A stretch of DNA of 64,000 bases from Ascaphus truei (taxonomy: Eukaryota; Chordata; Amphibia; Anura; Ascaphidae). How positions within the stretch are numbered: position 1 is the first letter of the stretch; each line of letters starts with the position of its first letter. Below the pieces are notes generated by a model, which ran no database searches, was not told where the DNA came from, and worked only from the letters and a program-made list of their open reading frames with translations. The stretch covers positions 218,905,216 through 218,969,215 of the forward strand of contig CM071568.1 of the NCBI GenBank assembly GCA_036426205.1. The letters run 5' to 3'. Below, piece after piece: positions 35,804 through 47,399 of the stretch. The position numbers and the translations under genes are program-made.

Positions 35804-36834
35804 GGGGGCCTATGCACTAAGCATTCATAAGTCACTTATCGAGCGCTTATCGCCCAAAATGCATACTCCGATTCAGTAAGCGTCGATAAGTGGGCGATAA
35901 AAGACTTAATCGCACAAAAAAAATTCCTTCAAAATAATCGCAGAGTGAGCGGCGATAAGCCACTTATCGGCAGGTTCTGAAACTCGTGCAATTCTAGTAG
36001 CCACGATTAGGTTATCAAGCCCTATCGCGGCTCTAGAATGGCGATTTTCTCACAAAATCCTCAAGCCAGAAAAAGCTGGCGTGAAGGTGGTGAGAACCTG
36101 CCAATAAGCGGCGAGACAGGACTTAGAAAAACCATGCATTTTTCCTGCATCGGATTGCTGCCGGGCGTCTCCGGAGCTGATATCCATTAATATCAGTACC
36201 GGAGCCCCCTCGGCAGCAATCCCATGCAATAAAAATGCATTTACAGGCAAATTCATTATAAGGCAATGAAGGGGTTAATGAACAACACCAGATTTATTGG
36301 GGGGAGAGGGGGTGAATGAAGGGCCAAGTACTTGCTTTAATCACCCCATCCACCAGCAATAAAGCAACTGTTGTTCTTTAATCCCTTCATTGCCTTAGCG
36401 GCTATCCGCTAAGCTAATGAAGCTGCTTTAATGTCATTTTTATTATTAGTGTGCGGGAGCAGGGGGGCATAGGAGATAATGGCACCCCATAATGAGGCCT
36501 GTATCTCGGGAAGCAGGGGGTCCCCTGGACCTGAAATCAATGTGGTTCTGCTCTGGAGATCCCCTGCTCATCTACACTAGTAGTAAAATGTATATTAAAA
36601 AACATTCATTTCCGGCGAGATTTGCGCAGTGAGATGCGTCTCTCTCTCTGCAGCAGAAAGAAATAGCTAGTTTAGGCCTTTTCAGTGTGGCTACTCACTA
36701 GTTTTGTGAATTTTTCTATCACAGGTAATCAAGGCTTTCTGAATACCATGATAGCAACGCTCACAAAAACGGCGATTTAAATGGCCCAGCGATTTTTTTT
36801 ATGTACCCCTAGTGCATAGGCCCCTGGGTGTTTA
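35804..36834. mobile_element. 1.0-kb TIR element, GGGGGCCTATGCACTAAG family
   Basis: The left end gggggcctatgcactaagc faces the right end cctagtgcataggcccc. It shares the cgataagtg-rich left subterminal region with the element at 29742-32855 (cacttatcgagcgcttatcg versus a similar block), and the internal gaaggggttaatg motif. No transposase, so non-autonomous. Confidence 0.75.
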
Positions 36835-38064
36835 AAAACCCATCATATGTCACGCAAACCATTATGAATCTTTATTCAATTCTTAAAAATGGGAATAGGT
36901 AAGGCCAAACTACTGTAGTAAAACAAAGTAATTTAATAAATTATTATATTTGACTCATGTCACTCATAGCAGTCATAAATAAAAATAAAAATTATCTTCC
37001 CACTGAGGGACCGAAACATCGGTTTTTGTGTCTTTTTCAATACAAACAACTTATGATCAACTTACCTGAGTGCTGTCCCTTGATGTCGTGCTTCAACCGG
37101 TATCATATGGTCATATATAAATATACAGTATTTACAAATAACAAAGGGATCGGTACACAATAAAAATGCAAATAAAATTATGTTATTGGCCATTGTGTGT
37201 CTGTCTATATATATATATATATATATATTCAAATGGCGGGGGAAAAATGGGGGGAGGGGTGGGGAAGAAAAACCTCGCATCTACTTATGCAAAATTCACG
37301 CCACCATAAGCCAAAGAAAATTAATTTTTTCCTTTACATTAGAAAGATTTGGCGGTGCTCACGGGTTGTGGATAATGTGAGTGAAAAGAGAAAAAAGTAA
37401 CCCGTATGGGAGCACTCAGGTATACATATATATGTGTGTGTGTCTGTATATATATATCATAATTTATTTTGCATATTTACTGTATGGTGTGCCTATCCCT
37501 TTGTTATTTGTCTATATACTAGCTATACCTGGCATAACATACGCTGTTCTAACAGATCTTAAAGGCTATTATTAGATCTTAAAGGGGTTATATGAAATGT
37601 AGGCACCCCTTTTATCTGGCCAATGAAATATTGAAAATGAGTAACATTTTCCACCTTTATCATGAAAACATTAAAAGTTTAAACAACGATTAAAAAGTTT
37701 TCTTGATGTTTTTTATTTTTTTTATTTTAAATGTCTTATGTTTACACCATTCATTTAATTTGTCCTATATGGCCCTGCAGATGTATTAAATGATAGATAA
37801 TACAACTTGTTGCTTGTTCTGAATCGTGACAAATGAAAAATGTACTTATATTTTTGCCTACTACATCTGCGTTGCTCCAAAGGCGCACAGCCTTTGGCGC
37901 AGGCGAAGGGCAGCCAAAGGGCGTGAGCCATTTGCTGCCGTTAACGTGATGTTAACGTAATGTTAACATGATGTTAACGTTGCTCTATTTCTACCTATAA
38001 CACATAAGCCCTTTATTCCCCTGTACCCAATTTTCCAACTTTATCTGTCCATGAAATGTCTGTC
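36835..38064. other. No gene recognised; AT-rich intronic DNA
   Basis: A shortened hammerhead-like string, ctgagggaccgaaacatcgg, lies at about 37003-37022 and may be a deleted copy. A (TA)n tract lies at about 37207-37228. Nothing else is recognised. Confidence 0.4.
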
Positions 38065-38791
38065 AATTCCCTGTATAATGATAGAAGAAAAAAGTGAATT
38101 GCGCTCTAAAAAATGTGTTAATGTGCTCTTAGTGATATTAATAATACAAATAAGATAACCTGTTTACAATATGAGAGGTTTATGCTGCTGCGCTCGTGGT
38201 ACCGCTCCACAACCAAACTAATGCAAAAACAAAGAAAGAGACAGCGCAAAAAACCTCATTGTGCAATATTTACACATGTATTAGGACACTGGTGAGTATC
38301 ACACACTACACATATAGTTAGATTTAACAGAACATGTTATGGACATGTTACCAATCTGTGCTCAGGTACAGGACTTCTAGGTTACGGGCTTCCAAAGGTC
38401 TCGTGGAACGCATGCAGGTACAGCAGTCGTCACCGGCGGAACTGCCATCCAGATAAGAGAACCTCCGATACCCGATGTTACGGTGGAAAGTCCTATCAAC
38501 TGTATCCAGCCCTCTGCACACCAGCTTCAACGCCACACGGGGCGAGGGATGGTGGCTATGTATGCCGCTGCAGGGAACCTCACCGTTCAACCGCTTACTC
38601 GGAAACGCTAGACGCACTCTGTGACGTCATCGGGCGGCGTCAGCGTCGTGCGCGTAGTGAGTCCCTTGCTGAGGAAGCTGGAAGTCCCAAGAATGTCCCG
38701 TATAGTGCCCGCTTGGAGTCGCGAGCAATTAGCAAGTAATTAGAAATGTATTAAAACATCCAGTATGTAGGAATAAATGAATGCGCCTCAG

Positions 38792-38826
38792 TCCAACGCG
38801 TTTCGTGTTTACAACACTTCGTCAGG
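38792..38826 (-). ncRNA. Hammerhead ribozyme motif, left PLE arm
   Basis: The reverse strand reads ctgacga, stem II gtgttgtaaacac, then gaaacgcgttgg. The core is intact. The same stem I pairs as in the right-arm copy are available (TCC with GGA, CCTC with GAGG). It is in the sense orientation of NEK10 transcription, inside its large intron. Confidence 0.7.
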
Positions 38827-39539
38827 GAATGGAGGATTAATTCATGGGGCCGCTTCATATACACACACTCTCTTATGATTGGCTGCTTATCAAAAAGTCC
38901 AGCCTCTCATGTGGGAGGTCAAACAAAAACACAAGTGTTTCCAACAAACATATTTCATAAAATACACACAATATTTATTAATCAAACAAAAAACTTTTTG
39001 GCGATGTTGCTAGAAATATAAAAAAAAATATATTAGTACATAAATCAAAAAACGGTCCTGGATAGATAAATCCATCAAAAGCCAGTTATGCGTATAAGAC
39101 GTACCTGCAGTGTATTGTCTGATTTTGAGAGCCAATCGGTGCTCTTATTTGATAAATTCATTGAACTGGATACGATAGGGCCCTCCTTACTAAATCACTA
39201 ACAAAGTGTTTGAGACATGGACGAGATCGCTCTTCTGATACAAAATAATACAATTGTGACGAGGATAGAAATATTGACAATGTATTAAATCCCTTTTGTC
39301 ATGAGTATAACTCAGTCAGTAAAATATCCGAAAATTATAGGTAATAGCTGGAATATTCTATGTAATGACCCTCATCCTTGCCCGTTCTCTAACAGTCCAC
39401 ACCAAGCTTCACACTAACCAGAGCAAAAAATTTAAAACACTACCTGCACCCCGTGATATTGGTCCCCCTTGATTTACAATCGGGACACACCTGGTTACTG
39501 TAAAACCTAATGGCAATTTAGTTTGCGGTGATGCAAAGC

Positions 39540-39940
39540 TTGCAAAATGCTCCATACTGACCGAAAATTCATTCAAATCAACAAAGGATGTTTTACGGTG
39601 AAAGGACTGCATTTCTTGCAATCCACACATTAGTCTATTGTCTTCAATGCCCATGCGGGTACACATATATTTGGACGTACAAAAGATATTTGAGGATTTG
39701 GATACTAGAGCACCTAGAAACAACAATTAGGTTTAGAACATCATGTATTTCTAGACATTTAAAATAAACATAACTGTGACTCTAGTCTTTTGAAATAATT
39801 GGATCCAAATTGTTAACATTGGAAGACGTGGGGGAGATAGAGACAAGATGCTTTCAAAACGGAAAAGTCTGTGGTATTATAAAATGCAACTCTGTCTCCT
39901 TTAGGACTTAATGAAGACTCGATGTTTGTCCCTTTACTAA
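39540..39940 (+). pseudogene. PLE GIY-YIG endonuclease relic
   Basis: With frameshifts, the plus strand gives FLAIHTLVYCLQCPCGYTY, then WTYKRYLRIWILEHLETTI. These align with VYLLECPCKLQYVGRTGRPL and the RxxEHxxxI block of the intact PLE frame at 57847-58311. Further on, LKRKSLWYYKMQLCLL and DLMKT match the QQETFWIYTL...GLN end of that domain. Stops and substitutions make it dead. It is in the same orientation as the right arm. Confidence 0.65.
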
Positions 39941-40371
39941 GTATTTAAAATTATTAAAATTATTTTAATTTTATGTTTAAAATTGTTACTAAAAAATTTA
40001 ATATATTTTAAAATCTGCCATTTTAGAGTATAGGGTATTCTCTATATAGGTCACCCAACTGATGTTATATCTCTCATATATATTTTTTCTTTTTTTCTTT
40101 TCATATATACCTTATAGATCTTTTAAATAACATATATTAAGTGTTTGATTTTATGTCAATCATATGTTTTTTTATATTTCTAGCAACATCGCCAAAAAGT
40201 TTTTTGTTTGATTAATAAATATATTGTGTGTATTTTATGTAAAATTATGTTTGCTTGGAAACACTTGTGTTTTATTGTACCTCCCACATGAGAGGCTGGA
40301 CTTTTTGATAAGCAGCCAATCATAAGAGATCTGTGGGTATATGAAGCGCCCCCATGAATTAATCCTCCATT

Positions 40372-40407
40372 CCCTGACGAAGTGTTGTAAACACGAAACG
40401 CGTTGGA
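40372..40407 (+). ncRNA. Hammerhead ribozyme motif, right PLE arm
   Basis: The plus strand reads ctgacga, stem II gtgttgtaaacac (GTGTT/AACAC), then gaaacgcgtt. Flanking bases can form a type I stem I in two parts: TCC before the core pairs with GGA after the cleavage region, and CCTC further 5' pairs with GAGG further 3', with a small internal loop between. One extra A follows CTGACGA before stem II, as in the copy at 58633. Confidence 0.72.
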
Positions 40408-41159
40408 CTGAGGGCGCATTCATTTATTCCTACATACTGGATGTTTTAATACATTGTCTAATTACATTGTCTAATTGCTCGCGACTCCAAGCGGGCACTA
40501 TACGGGACATTCTTGGGACTTCCAGCTTCCTCAAGCAGTGACTCACTCGCGCACGACGCTGACGCCGCCCGATGACGTCACAGATGTGCGTCTAGCGTTC
40601 TCCGAGTAAGCGGTTGACGGTTAGGTTCCCTGCAGCGGCATACATAGCCGAATCATCCTCCGCCCCGTGTGGCGTTTTGAAGCTGGTGTGCAGAGGGCTG
40701 GATACAGTTGATAGGACTTTCCACCGTAACACTCGGTATCGGAGTGTTCTCTTCATCTGGAGTGGCAGTTCCCCTGCGGTGACGACTGCTGTACCCTGCA
40801 TGCTGTTCCACGAGACCTGTGAGAAGCCAGCTAACCTAGAAGTCCTGTACCCTGAGCACAGATTGGTAACATGTCCATAACATGTTCTGCTTAAATCTAA
40901 CTATATTGATGTACGTGTGATACTCACCAGTTTACTAATACAATTTTGTTTAAATATTGCACAATGAGGTTTTTTGCGCTGTCTCTTTCTTTGTTTTTAA
41001 TTCCCTGTATAACCCTGTTCTTTTATCGTAACCATGTATTTTTTATAACTCTGTGCCCAGGACATACTTGAAAACGAGAGGTATCTCTCAATGTATTACT
41101 TCCTCGTAAAACATTTTTATAAATAAATTAAATTAAATTAATGAAACATTACTAGTTCT

Positions 41160-41515
41160 TTTTTCTTGTCCCCTCTTCCCCATCTTACTCTCTGCTCCAC
41201 CCTGCCCTGTTCCTCTTTGCACTTTCTAATCCCCTCTCTTTGCACTCCCTGCCTTACTGGGTCTGCTCGTCTGTGAACACAACACTCCCTCCTCTCCTAC
41301 TCATCTTATCTGTCTCCTCATCTCCTACCAATCTTATCTGTCTCCTCCTCTCCTTGCTGTCTCTCTCTCTAAGCACCTCTTCCCTCCTTGCTATCTCTAC
41401 TCCTCCCCTCCTTGCTGTCTCTCCTTCTGCTGTCTCTCTCTGTCTCCTCCTCTCCTTCCTGTCTCCTCCTCCCTCCTTGCTGTCTCTCTCTCCTCCCCTC
41501 CTTGATTCTCTCCTT
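41160..41515. repeat. CT-rich imperfect minisatellite
   Basis: Units such as ctcctcccctccttgctgtc recur with variation. The 118-codon Leu/Ser open frame (41240-41596) is a by-product. Confidence 0.8.
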
Positions 41516-41954
41516 GAGGAGGCATTCTGGTTGTTGCAGACATCCTTAGCCTTTTATATTTCAGAATGTTTGTCTGTGTGCCTGTGTGTCATGTAAGCCA
41601 CTAGGGGTTGTACCTGGTAGGTTATATAGCTGGCATGCTGCATCATACTGATGACATCATAATGAGTTGCAGACATAAAACTTTATTGTTGCTTATCAAC
41701 CCTGTAACAGCTGAATCTTTGTACGGAAGGAGGAAAATCGCACTTTCTGGTCATTTCACTTTTAAAGCAACTACAAACTCGTGTGATACAGTATGTCATT
41801 TTTGTATCAAGCGATATATCTTACCGAATACCGTCTTTACACAAATTTCATACCGTGCCATATGAACATGCCAACATGTTCGATGTTGCAGTGATAACAT
41901 CGAAGCTACCTCAATAGGCCCCTATGATCTATAATCATTTGACTATACAGATAA

Positions 41955-42115
41955 AGGGCCACATTTTCCTACGGGCTATGTCTTAACACATCTTCCCGTG
42001 CAGGATGACACCTTACAGACCATTCACTTGAGTCACTTCTAGCTCATATTACATATGGTTCAAAGTATCAGTGGCACTTGACAAGCAGAGGTTTCAGAGG
42101 TAATTTACTATAGAA
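41955..42115. repeat. Palindromic repeat family copy next to the DFG exon
   Basis: It shares the gacaccttacagaccattca core and a gggccacatttt-like start with the repeat at 5243-5376. It ends about 50 bases before the NEK10 donor site. Confidence 0.4.
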
Positions 42116-42166
42116 TACAATATCCAGCAATTAATAGTAAGCATGCTACAATTACAGTGATCTTAC

Positions 42167-42242
42167 CAGGAATATAGAATCGTTCCCACTATTGATGTAA
42201 GCTTGCTGTTTTCTTGCTTCTGCTTAGCCAGGCCAAAGTCAG
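42167..42242 (-). CDS. NEK10: NEK10-like kinase exon with the DFG motif
   Basis: This exon encodes the start of the activation segment of a Ser/Thr kinase of the NEK family. The reverse strand reads a polypyrimidine/AG acceptor (tttctag), then 76 bases, then a gtaaga donor. The codons give DFGLAKQKQENSKLT followed by SIVGTILYS. DFG is the metal-binding motif of protein kinases. The exon starts with two bases of a split codon (N|CT) and ends with TG; that TG joins the C at the start of exon 15205-15334 to make Cys in SCPEVV. The QKQENSKLTS segment is what I recall as characteristic of NEK10, a divergent NIMA-related kinase linked to DNA-damage and ciliary functions. The upstream exon with the catalytic-loop HRD motif was not found in the window. 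Gene identity is from memory of the family, not from a search. Confidence 0.9.
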
Positions 42243-42249
42243 CTAGAAA

Positions 42250-43265
42250 AAAATGTTTTGAATGTTAATATTGTGAGCCCAAAGATACTGCTCCATTAAT
42301 TTATTTCTATGGTGTGAAAATTAGTTTTGATTCCAACAGCTGTACAGTTCTTTTTATTTCATTTGCACTTTTTTTGTGAAGTGCCATATGCTTATATTCT
42401 AATCTACACCTACTACACTACAAATTGTCATACATTTTAATAAGCACTTTCACATTAAAAGAGAGCAAGAAATAACAATTATGACTGCTGTTTGTTTTTT
42501 AAACATCTAGTTCAGTAATATAAATTGTGATGTGCTATAATTAAACTGTTTACAATTAACATAGTTCTAATTTGTTTTGCTAGCAGCGAACTCACAAAAA
42601 TCAAATACTTTTTATATACTAACAGCACTGTTATATTTTTATCTTTTTGAAGAAAACATACATAGTTGCATAGCAATTGACAGTAAAAAAAAACATTGAA
42701 ATCTCGTTCAACAATTAATTTCGAGTGCAAACTTACTGATAGCATTTACGAGAAAAATATCAGATTATGAAACATTTTAAAAAAATGTACTATATCCCAT
42801 AACTGGGCCGCATTGAGCATTTCTGTAAGTCATATTGTAAGATGCAGTTTTTTTTTAAATAATTGTTTTTGCACTACTGTATGTGCTATTTTGCAGTCAA
42901 TTGAGAGCTATAGTAGATCTACAAACTCTGTAAAATGAGGACTCATAACAAGAGATGCGTGAAATCTTTTTATTGATTTCCTTTGGTCTGTAGATCAGTC
43001 TCAAAGAGGCAAATCCACAGTTTCAGATTCTTTTCCTTCAGCGACAAATCCATTGAGAAGGAGAGAGAATATTTAAACGAGTCCCATACCACACTTCCTA
43101 AAAGGATTTATATACCAACTATATAGAGTTGATAAGTCTGAGGTACCAACCTAATAACTAGAATAGTGTCAGACCCAACAATACTAGAATCCACAACCAG
43201 TGCTTTTCTTAGCCACAGCTCTAGTAGTGTGAGCAAAACCAGCTGACAGGTAGTATCACTGTCAC
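42250..43265. other. No gene recognised upstream of the DFG exon
   Basis: AT-rich DNA upstream (in NEK10 direction) of the DFG exon. I looked for the preceding catalytic-loop (HRD) exon on the reverse strand and did not find it. Confidence 0.4.
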
Positions 43266-43269
43266 ATCC

Positions 43270-43760
43270 TACTTTTTAGGAAACACACATGTAGCTAATC
43301 TAGTTATTAGTGTATCTCACAGGTATCTCAAGTGTGCTGCACAAGGAACATTAAACGGTCAACCAGGAAGTTGAAGATGGTCTGCTTTTAAGAGAAGCTA
43401 GGGGAAAGGAGCAGCTACAGGTATATGCACTATGTGCTTCCTGCAGTTAGTAGTTTTATTCATTTTAAAATAAAGTATTTCAATTAAGTATGTGTCTGGC
43501 ACTCTGGCAGATGGCACAGTGAATATTTTTGTCCCTGTTCGGTTATACCGTAGCCACCTTTGTGCATATCCATCACGTAGCACCAAAATGAGTGCATATA
43601 CCTGTAGTACAGTAGGTCCCTCCCCCTGATTTCCTTTAAAAGTAGACCACTTCCACTTCTTGGTTGACAGTTTAATGTTCCTTGTAGAGCACATCTGAGA
43701 TACCAGTGGAAATAACACTATCTTAGTTAAATCATACCTAACTAGTGTGTTATGTTCCTC
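43270..43760. repeat. Foldback element, about 0.5 kb
   Basis: The left arm around 43330-43435 (gaacattaaacggtcaacca) is inverted at about 43585-43690 (tggttgacagtttaatgttc). Both arms run outward to tatctca..tgtgct sequences and inward to caggtatatgcact. Divergence is about 10%. The reverse-strand 121-codon open frame across it has no known domain. Confidence 0.6.
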
Positions 43761-44339
43761 CATACCCTGTAAAAGCCCTATCTCAGGATCTGGATGGGAG
43801 TAACTACAATTTGCAACACAACGTTAAGTCCCTACTTTACCCTAAGAGCATTAATATGTGCTGTTAGGATGAATACCTCTTTTGCATCTCATCACTAATT
43901 GTCATTATAGTTAATGAAATGCTCTTTATAGGAACAACACAACATATTGTTACGTTGTTATCCTTTGTAGATATGCGGTAATAATTAACATGATGCTAAG
44001 TTAGGTTAGGTCACTTACCAGAGCTTTGTGGATCTAGGCTTAGGAAGCGTCCATGCTGCCGAAGACCGCGTGGAGGTGTCCGCGCGCAGCGTGATCACGC
44101 CGCCTTAAGGCATTGATCGTGCCCATAGGCGGTGCAGGCGCGCGTGTATGATGGCAGGAGGGGGCACGCTTTGCGCGAGGAATCAGTTGAAACAAATTTA
44201 TTGGCGCGACGGGCAGGTCACGTGAGCGGTGCGCCACTGAGGACGAACCATCTCCGTGATGTCACAGACACGCCCCTAGACACACCCCTCAACGGCGCAT
44301 CTAGCAGGTCCTGAAAACGCACCCACTTCACGTCACGCA

Positions 44340-44400
44340 TGCTCACGCCTCTGTGCTGACGAAGGCTGTATGGATGCAGCCTGAGTCAGAAAAATAGGTT
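44340..44400 (+). other. Degenerate hammerhead-like string
   Basis: The plus strand reads ctgacga, a good stem II aggctgtatggatgcagcct, then gagtcagaaaaatag instead of GAAAC. This is probably a decayed or interrupted copy. Confidence 0.3.
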
Positions 44401-44409
44401 AACACCAAT

Positions 44410-45767
44410 ATTTTCATGAGTAACATGAAAAACATTTAAATCATAGTGTTATTGAATTTACAAGGGTATAAAAGTACTAACTTTCATCATTTTCCAGTGA
44501 TGAAAATAGGCACCAAAACATATTTTATAGTAGGAAACAGCACTTTAAGGAAATATTACAATCTTGTTGAAAAACTTTTGTGAACAATAAAGATAGTTTT
44601 GCAGGATGTGATAATGCCTTTAATGGTATCAACATTCAAGGTATTTATGGATGTTGTTGAACATAAGCTTTTCATTTTTTTCTGTCACTAAGTATAGGCA
44701 TTTAAAGTCCTAGTTTATGTACAATATCACCTGGAAAAAATTATGCAGCACTTAGGTAGCTCATAAAAAATGTTCTTGCACTAGTGAAAACATTTTTTTT
44801 TCTCATTGTTATTTTTATTTATTTTCCAACATTGCTGGTAAACATGACAGATTTCAACACACCTTTACAATTTTCCATCTTTAAATTATACTTTTTATAA
44901 AAAAAAAAGTAAAAAGGTATACTGAAATCAGATACTCAAGCATAACTCAAAAATACAAAAATACACAATTTTGAAATTAAATAATTAACTCACAGAATGT
45001 ATAAAACATAACGTTAGTTTTACACATATTACAGACATTAATTAGGAGAACAGTATATCCAAACCTATCTTGATAACCCTTTAACCTGTTTCCTTCCTTA
45101 TCTGCCTCTGTTTGCCTCATCTATGACCTTGTTCAATTTGCCACAAGAGACTCCAAGATGTGTGCGCAAAGGCCTGATATATTTGGTCTTTTTCACTCTG
45201 TGGTACGGAGTCAAGAAAGGGTTCCCATTTTGTAAAAAAAATATCAGTTTTTTGTTTCTTATTGGTCTTTGTTTTCATTTTATCCAAGGTATGAAAACAT
45301 TTTTAAACGTTCTTAAAATCCAAATGTATGAAAATTCTGTTTACTATTTGCACAAGAAAAAATTGCACAATTTCACTGCACATATAACAAACACATTTAT
45401 TTTATTGCCTGCAATTGCAATAGGTGACCATGTAATAATTTTACAAAAATAATGTCCTTATGCTAATTATTGTCACTCTATATATTTGAACATAGTAATT
45501 ATATCCACATACGGTGTCTGTTATCATAGTAAACAATCCTAAATTTGATAGAATTTCACCACAAGTAAGACCTAGTAGATTGCAGAGTGTGTAATTTTGG
45601 TACTTATAAACGAGTAAGCAATTAAAACTTTGATTCAACACCAGAAACATGTATCTTGAATTTGAGGACTTTATTCTGAATAATGTACTGTAGCAATACA
45701 AAGTAATTATATCCTAAAATCAAAATATGATGCTTATCACTGTGACTAGTGACTGAGCAGGAATCTT
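44410..45767. other. No gene recognised
   Basis: The 109-codon plus-strand open frame at 45123-45452 has no recognised domain. The region could be part of an old retroelement, but I cannot assign it. Confidence 0.35.
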
Positions 45768-46187
45768 GACTTGAGAAGGTTTTTTTTTTTTTTTATAACT
45801 TAAATTTTTAATTTTTTAAATACAATGATACAATGACATAATAATCATACAATGAAAATCATTAGACAATATCCCGTACAATGCATCAACAATATGTATG
45901 GAACGTAGAGTTCCACTCAAATATATAGACAAACTTGAGAGTGTGGGGGTGGAATGGGGAAGGGAGAAGCGGTAAGGGATGAACCCCCCAAACTCCACCT
46001 CGGGTCCGATTTTCACACTTAATTTTGGGATGCCTGATCCCAATGGACACTCATATACTGCTTTCAGCCTCTCTTTTTCTGTTTGCTTTACTGGTCTGGT
46101 GTGTAGTCAATAGATCACAGGGGTAATGTAGCCCCAGAGATCCTCCGACGAGCCGTCATCACTCACCGAACGAGAACGCACCTAGAA

Positions 46188-47221
46188 CTATAAATGCATT
46201 ATTATGGCCAGACTCACCCCTTGTATGTGTGATTGGGCCAGCAACGGCTGCCATACCTTTTGGTATTTAGTGCCTGTGTCATTTACAAGGCTAGTAAGCA
46301 TCTCCATTCGGCAAATGAACCACATTTTATTCCTAATATTTGCAATTACTAGAGAGTCTTTCTGTTTCCACAGTGCTGTGATCTCACACCTCGTCGCAGT
46401 TGCTATATGCAAAATAAGTTTATTCTCTTCTCTGGAAAACTGCTGGGCTGGCCTGTTTAGAAGGAACAGCCATGGATCAAAGGGTATCTCGAGGTCCAAA
46501 ATCCTCTGTATCCAAATGTGAATTTCCTTCCAGAGGGGCTGAATCCGAGGGCAAGACCACAGCATGTGCAACAGATCCGCTTGTTCTCCACAATGTTTGG
46601 GGCACAATGGGGAGTCCCTTCAATGAATTTGGAGAGTTTTAATGGGGTGAGGTACCAACTCATCAATACTTTATATGCATTCTCCTTCAGTGATGTGCAG
46701 ATTGAGCTTTTTGCCGTGGCCATAAAAATGTCCTCCCAGTCTGAGGCTTCCAAGGTCTCCCCTAGATCTTCCTCCCATTGAGCAGTGTATTGTAGAGACC
46801 GACAATACTCCTGTCCCAAACAGACACTTCTCAAATGTACAAAGAAGTAAAGTCCACTAGTGTCTGTTTCCAATAAACAGAGTTGTTCAAAATTTGTTAA
46901 TGGGGAGAAGGGTGCTGCTTTTGTATAAAATGCTCTTATTTGGATGTACCTAAAGAACTCAGACTTGGGAATTTCTTTTTCTGCCTTAATTTGATCAAAT
47001 GATTTTATATTTTTCTGTGCCTCCAAATCATTAAACCTAAGAATTGGCTTTTTTTTTCCAAATTGCAAAGTCTCTATTGTCCAGTCCTGGAGCAAAGTTC
47101 GTATTTGGGTCATCAGCGTATTCCTAGAGGTTAACCCACATCTGAATTTAGTAGCTTCCCATACCACCAATGAGTTGGACAATGGAGTCTTTTTGGTAAA
47201 TAAATCGTGACACGGTGTCAT
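46188..47221 (-). pseudogene. L1 ORF2 C-terminal part
   Basis: Two overlapping reverse-strand frames join with a frameshift near 46600. The first (47221-46607) contains LSNSLVVWEATKFRCGL, then FFRYIQIRAFYTKAAPFSPL, then LKENAYKVLMSWYLTPLKLS. The second has CGEQADLLHMLWSCPRIQPL, the LLHMLWxCP zinc-like motif typical of L1 ORF2 C-termini, and TATRCEITALWKQKD. No RT domain is present. It belongs to the L1 insertion bounded by 45768-49867. Confidence 0.85.
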
Positions 47222-47399
47222 GTGTTTTTGCTCATCTGAGGTTGCATTTACCTAATTTTAAGACCTGCTAAGGAACAGATGATTGTTATTATGTCCTGAT
47301 ATGTAAAACATTAGAATTCAAAGAGGGTGTGCTTTCTTTTTCACACAACTGTATAACACCACCAAAACCAAGTGTATTGGTGTATAGTGATAAAAAGAG

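Larger units (their letters stand above)
38079..40998. mobile_element. PLE with inverted pLTR arms and degraded GIY-YIG endonuclease
   Basis: Two arms of about 0.75-0.8 kb (about 38225-39015 and 40185-40998) are inverted copies. Left gcaaaaacaaagaaagagac faces right gtctctttctttgttttt, and both contain catgttatggacatgttacc or its inverse. A 14-base direct repeat, aattccctgtataa, flanks the unit at 38065-38078 and 40999-41012 and is a good target-site duplication. Between the arms lies a PLE endonuclease relic on the plus strand (39540-39940). Each arm carries a hammerhead motif with an intact CTGACGA...GAAACGCGT core. The left arm is separated from its target-site duplication by about 145 bases of single-copy sequence. 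Confidence 0.8.
15335..42166 (-). other. Large NEK10 intron packed with transposable elements
   Basis: This interval lies between two exons whose split codon (TG|C) joins exactly, so it should be a single intron of about 26.8 kb. It contains an L1 3' end, a Gypsy relic, three long TIR elements, two PLE inserts with inverted pLTRs, a PLE endonuclease relic and an L2 copy, listed separately. No extra kinase exon is expected or seen in it. Confidence 0.8.

Noticed and set aside
43398..43763. 121-codon reverse open frame
   Set aside because: Spans a foldback element with no recognisable domain.
45123..45452. 109-codon plus-strand open frame
   Set aside because: No domain recognised; AT-rich, no splice context, probably chance or an unassigned repeat.
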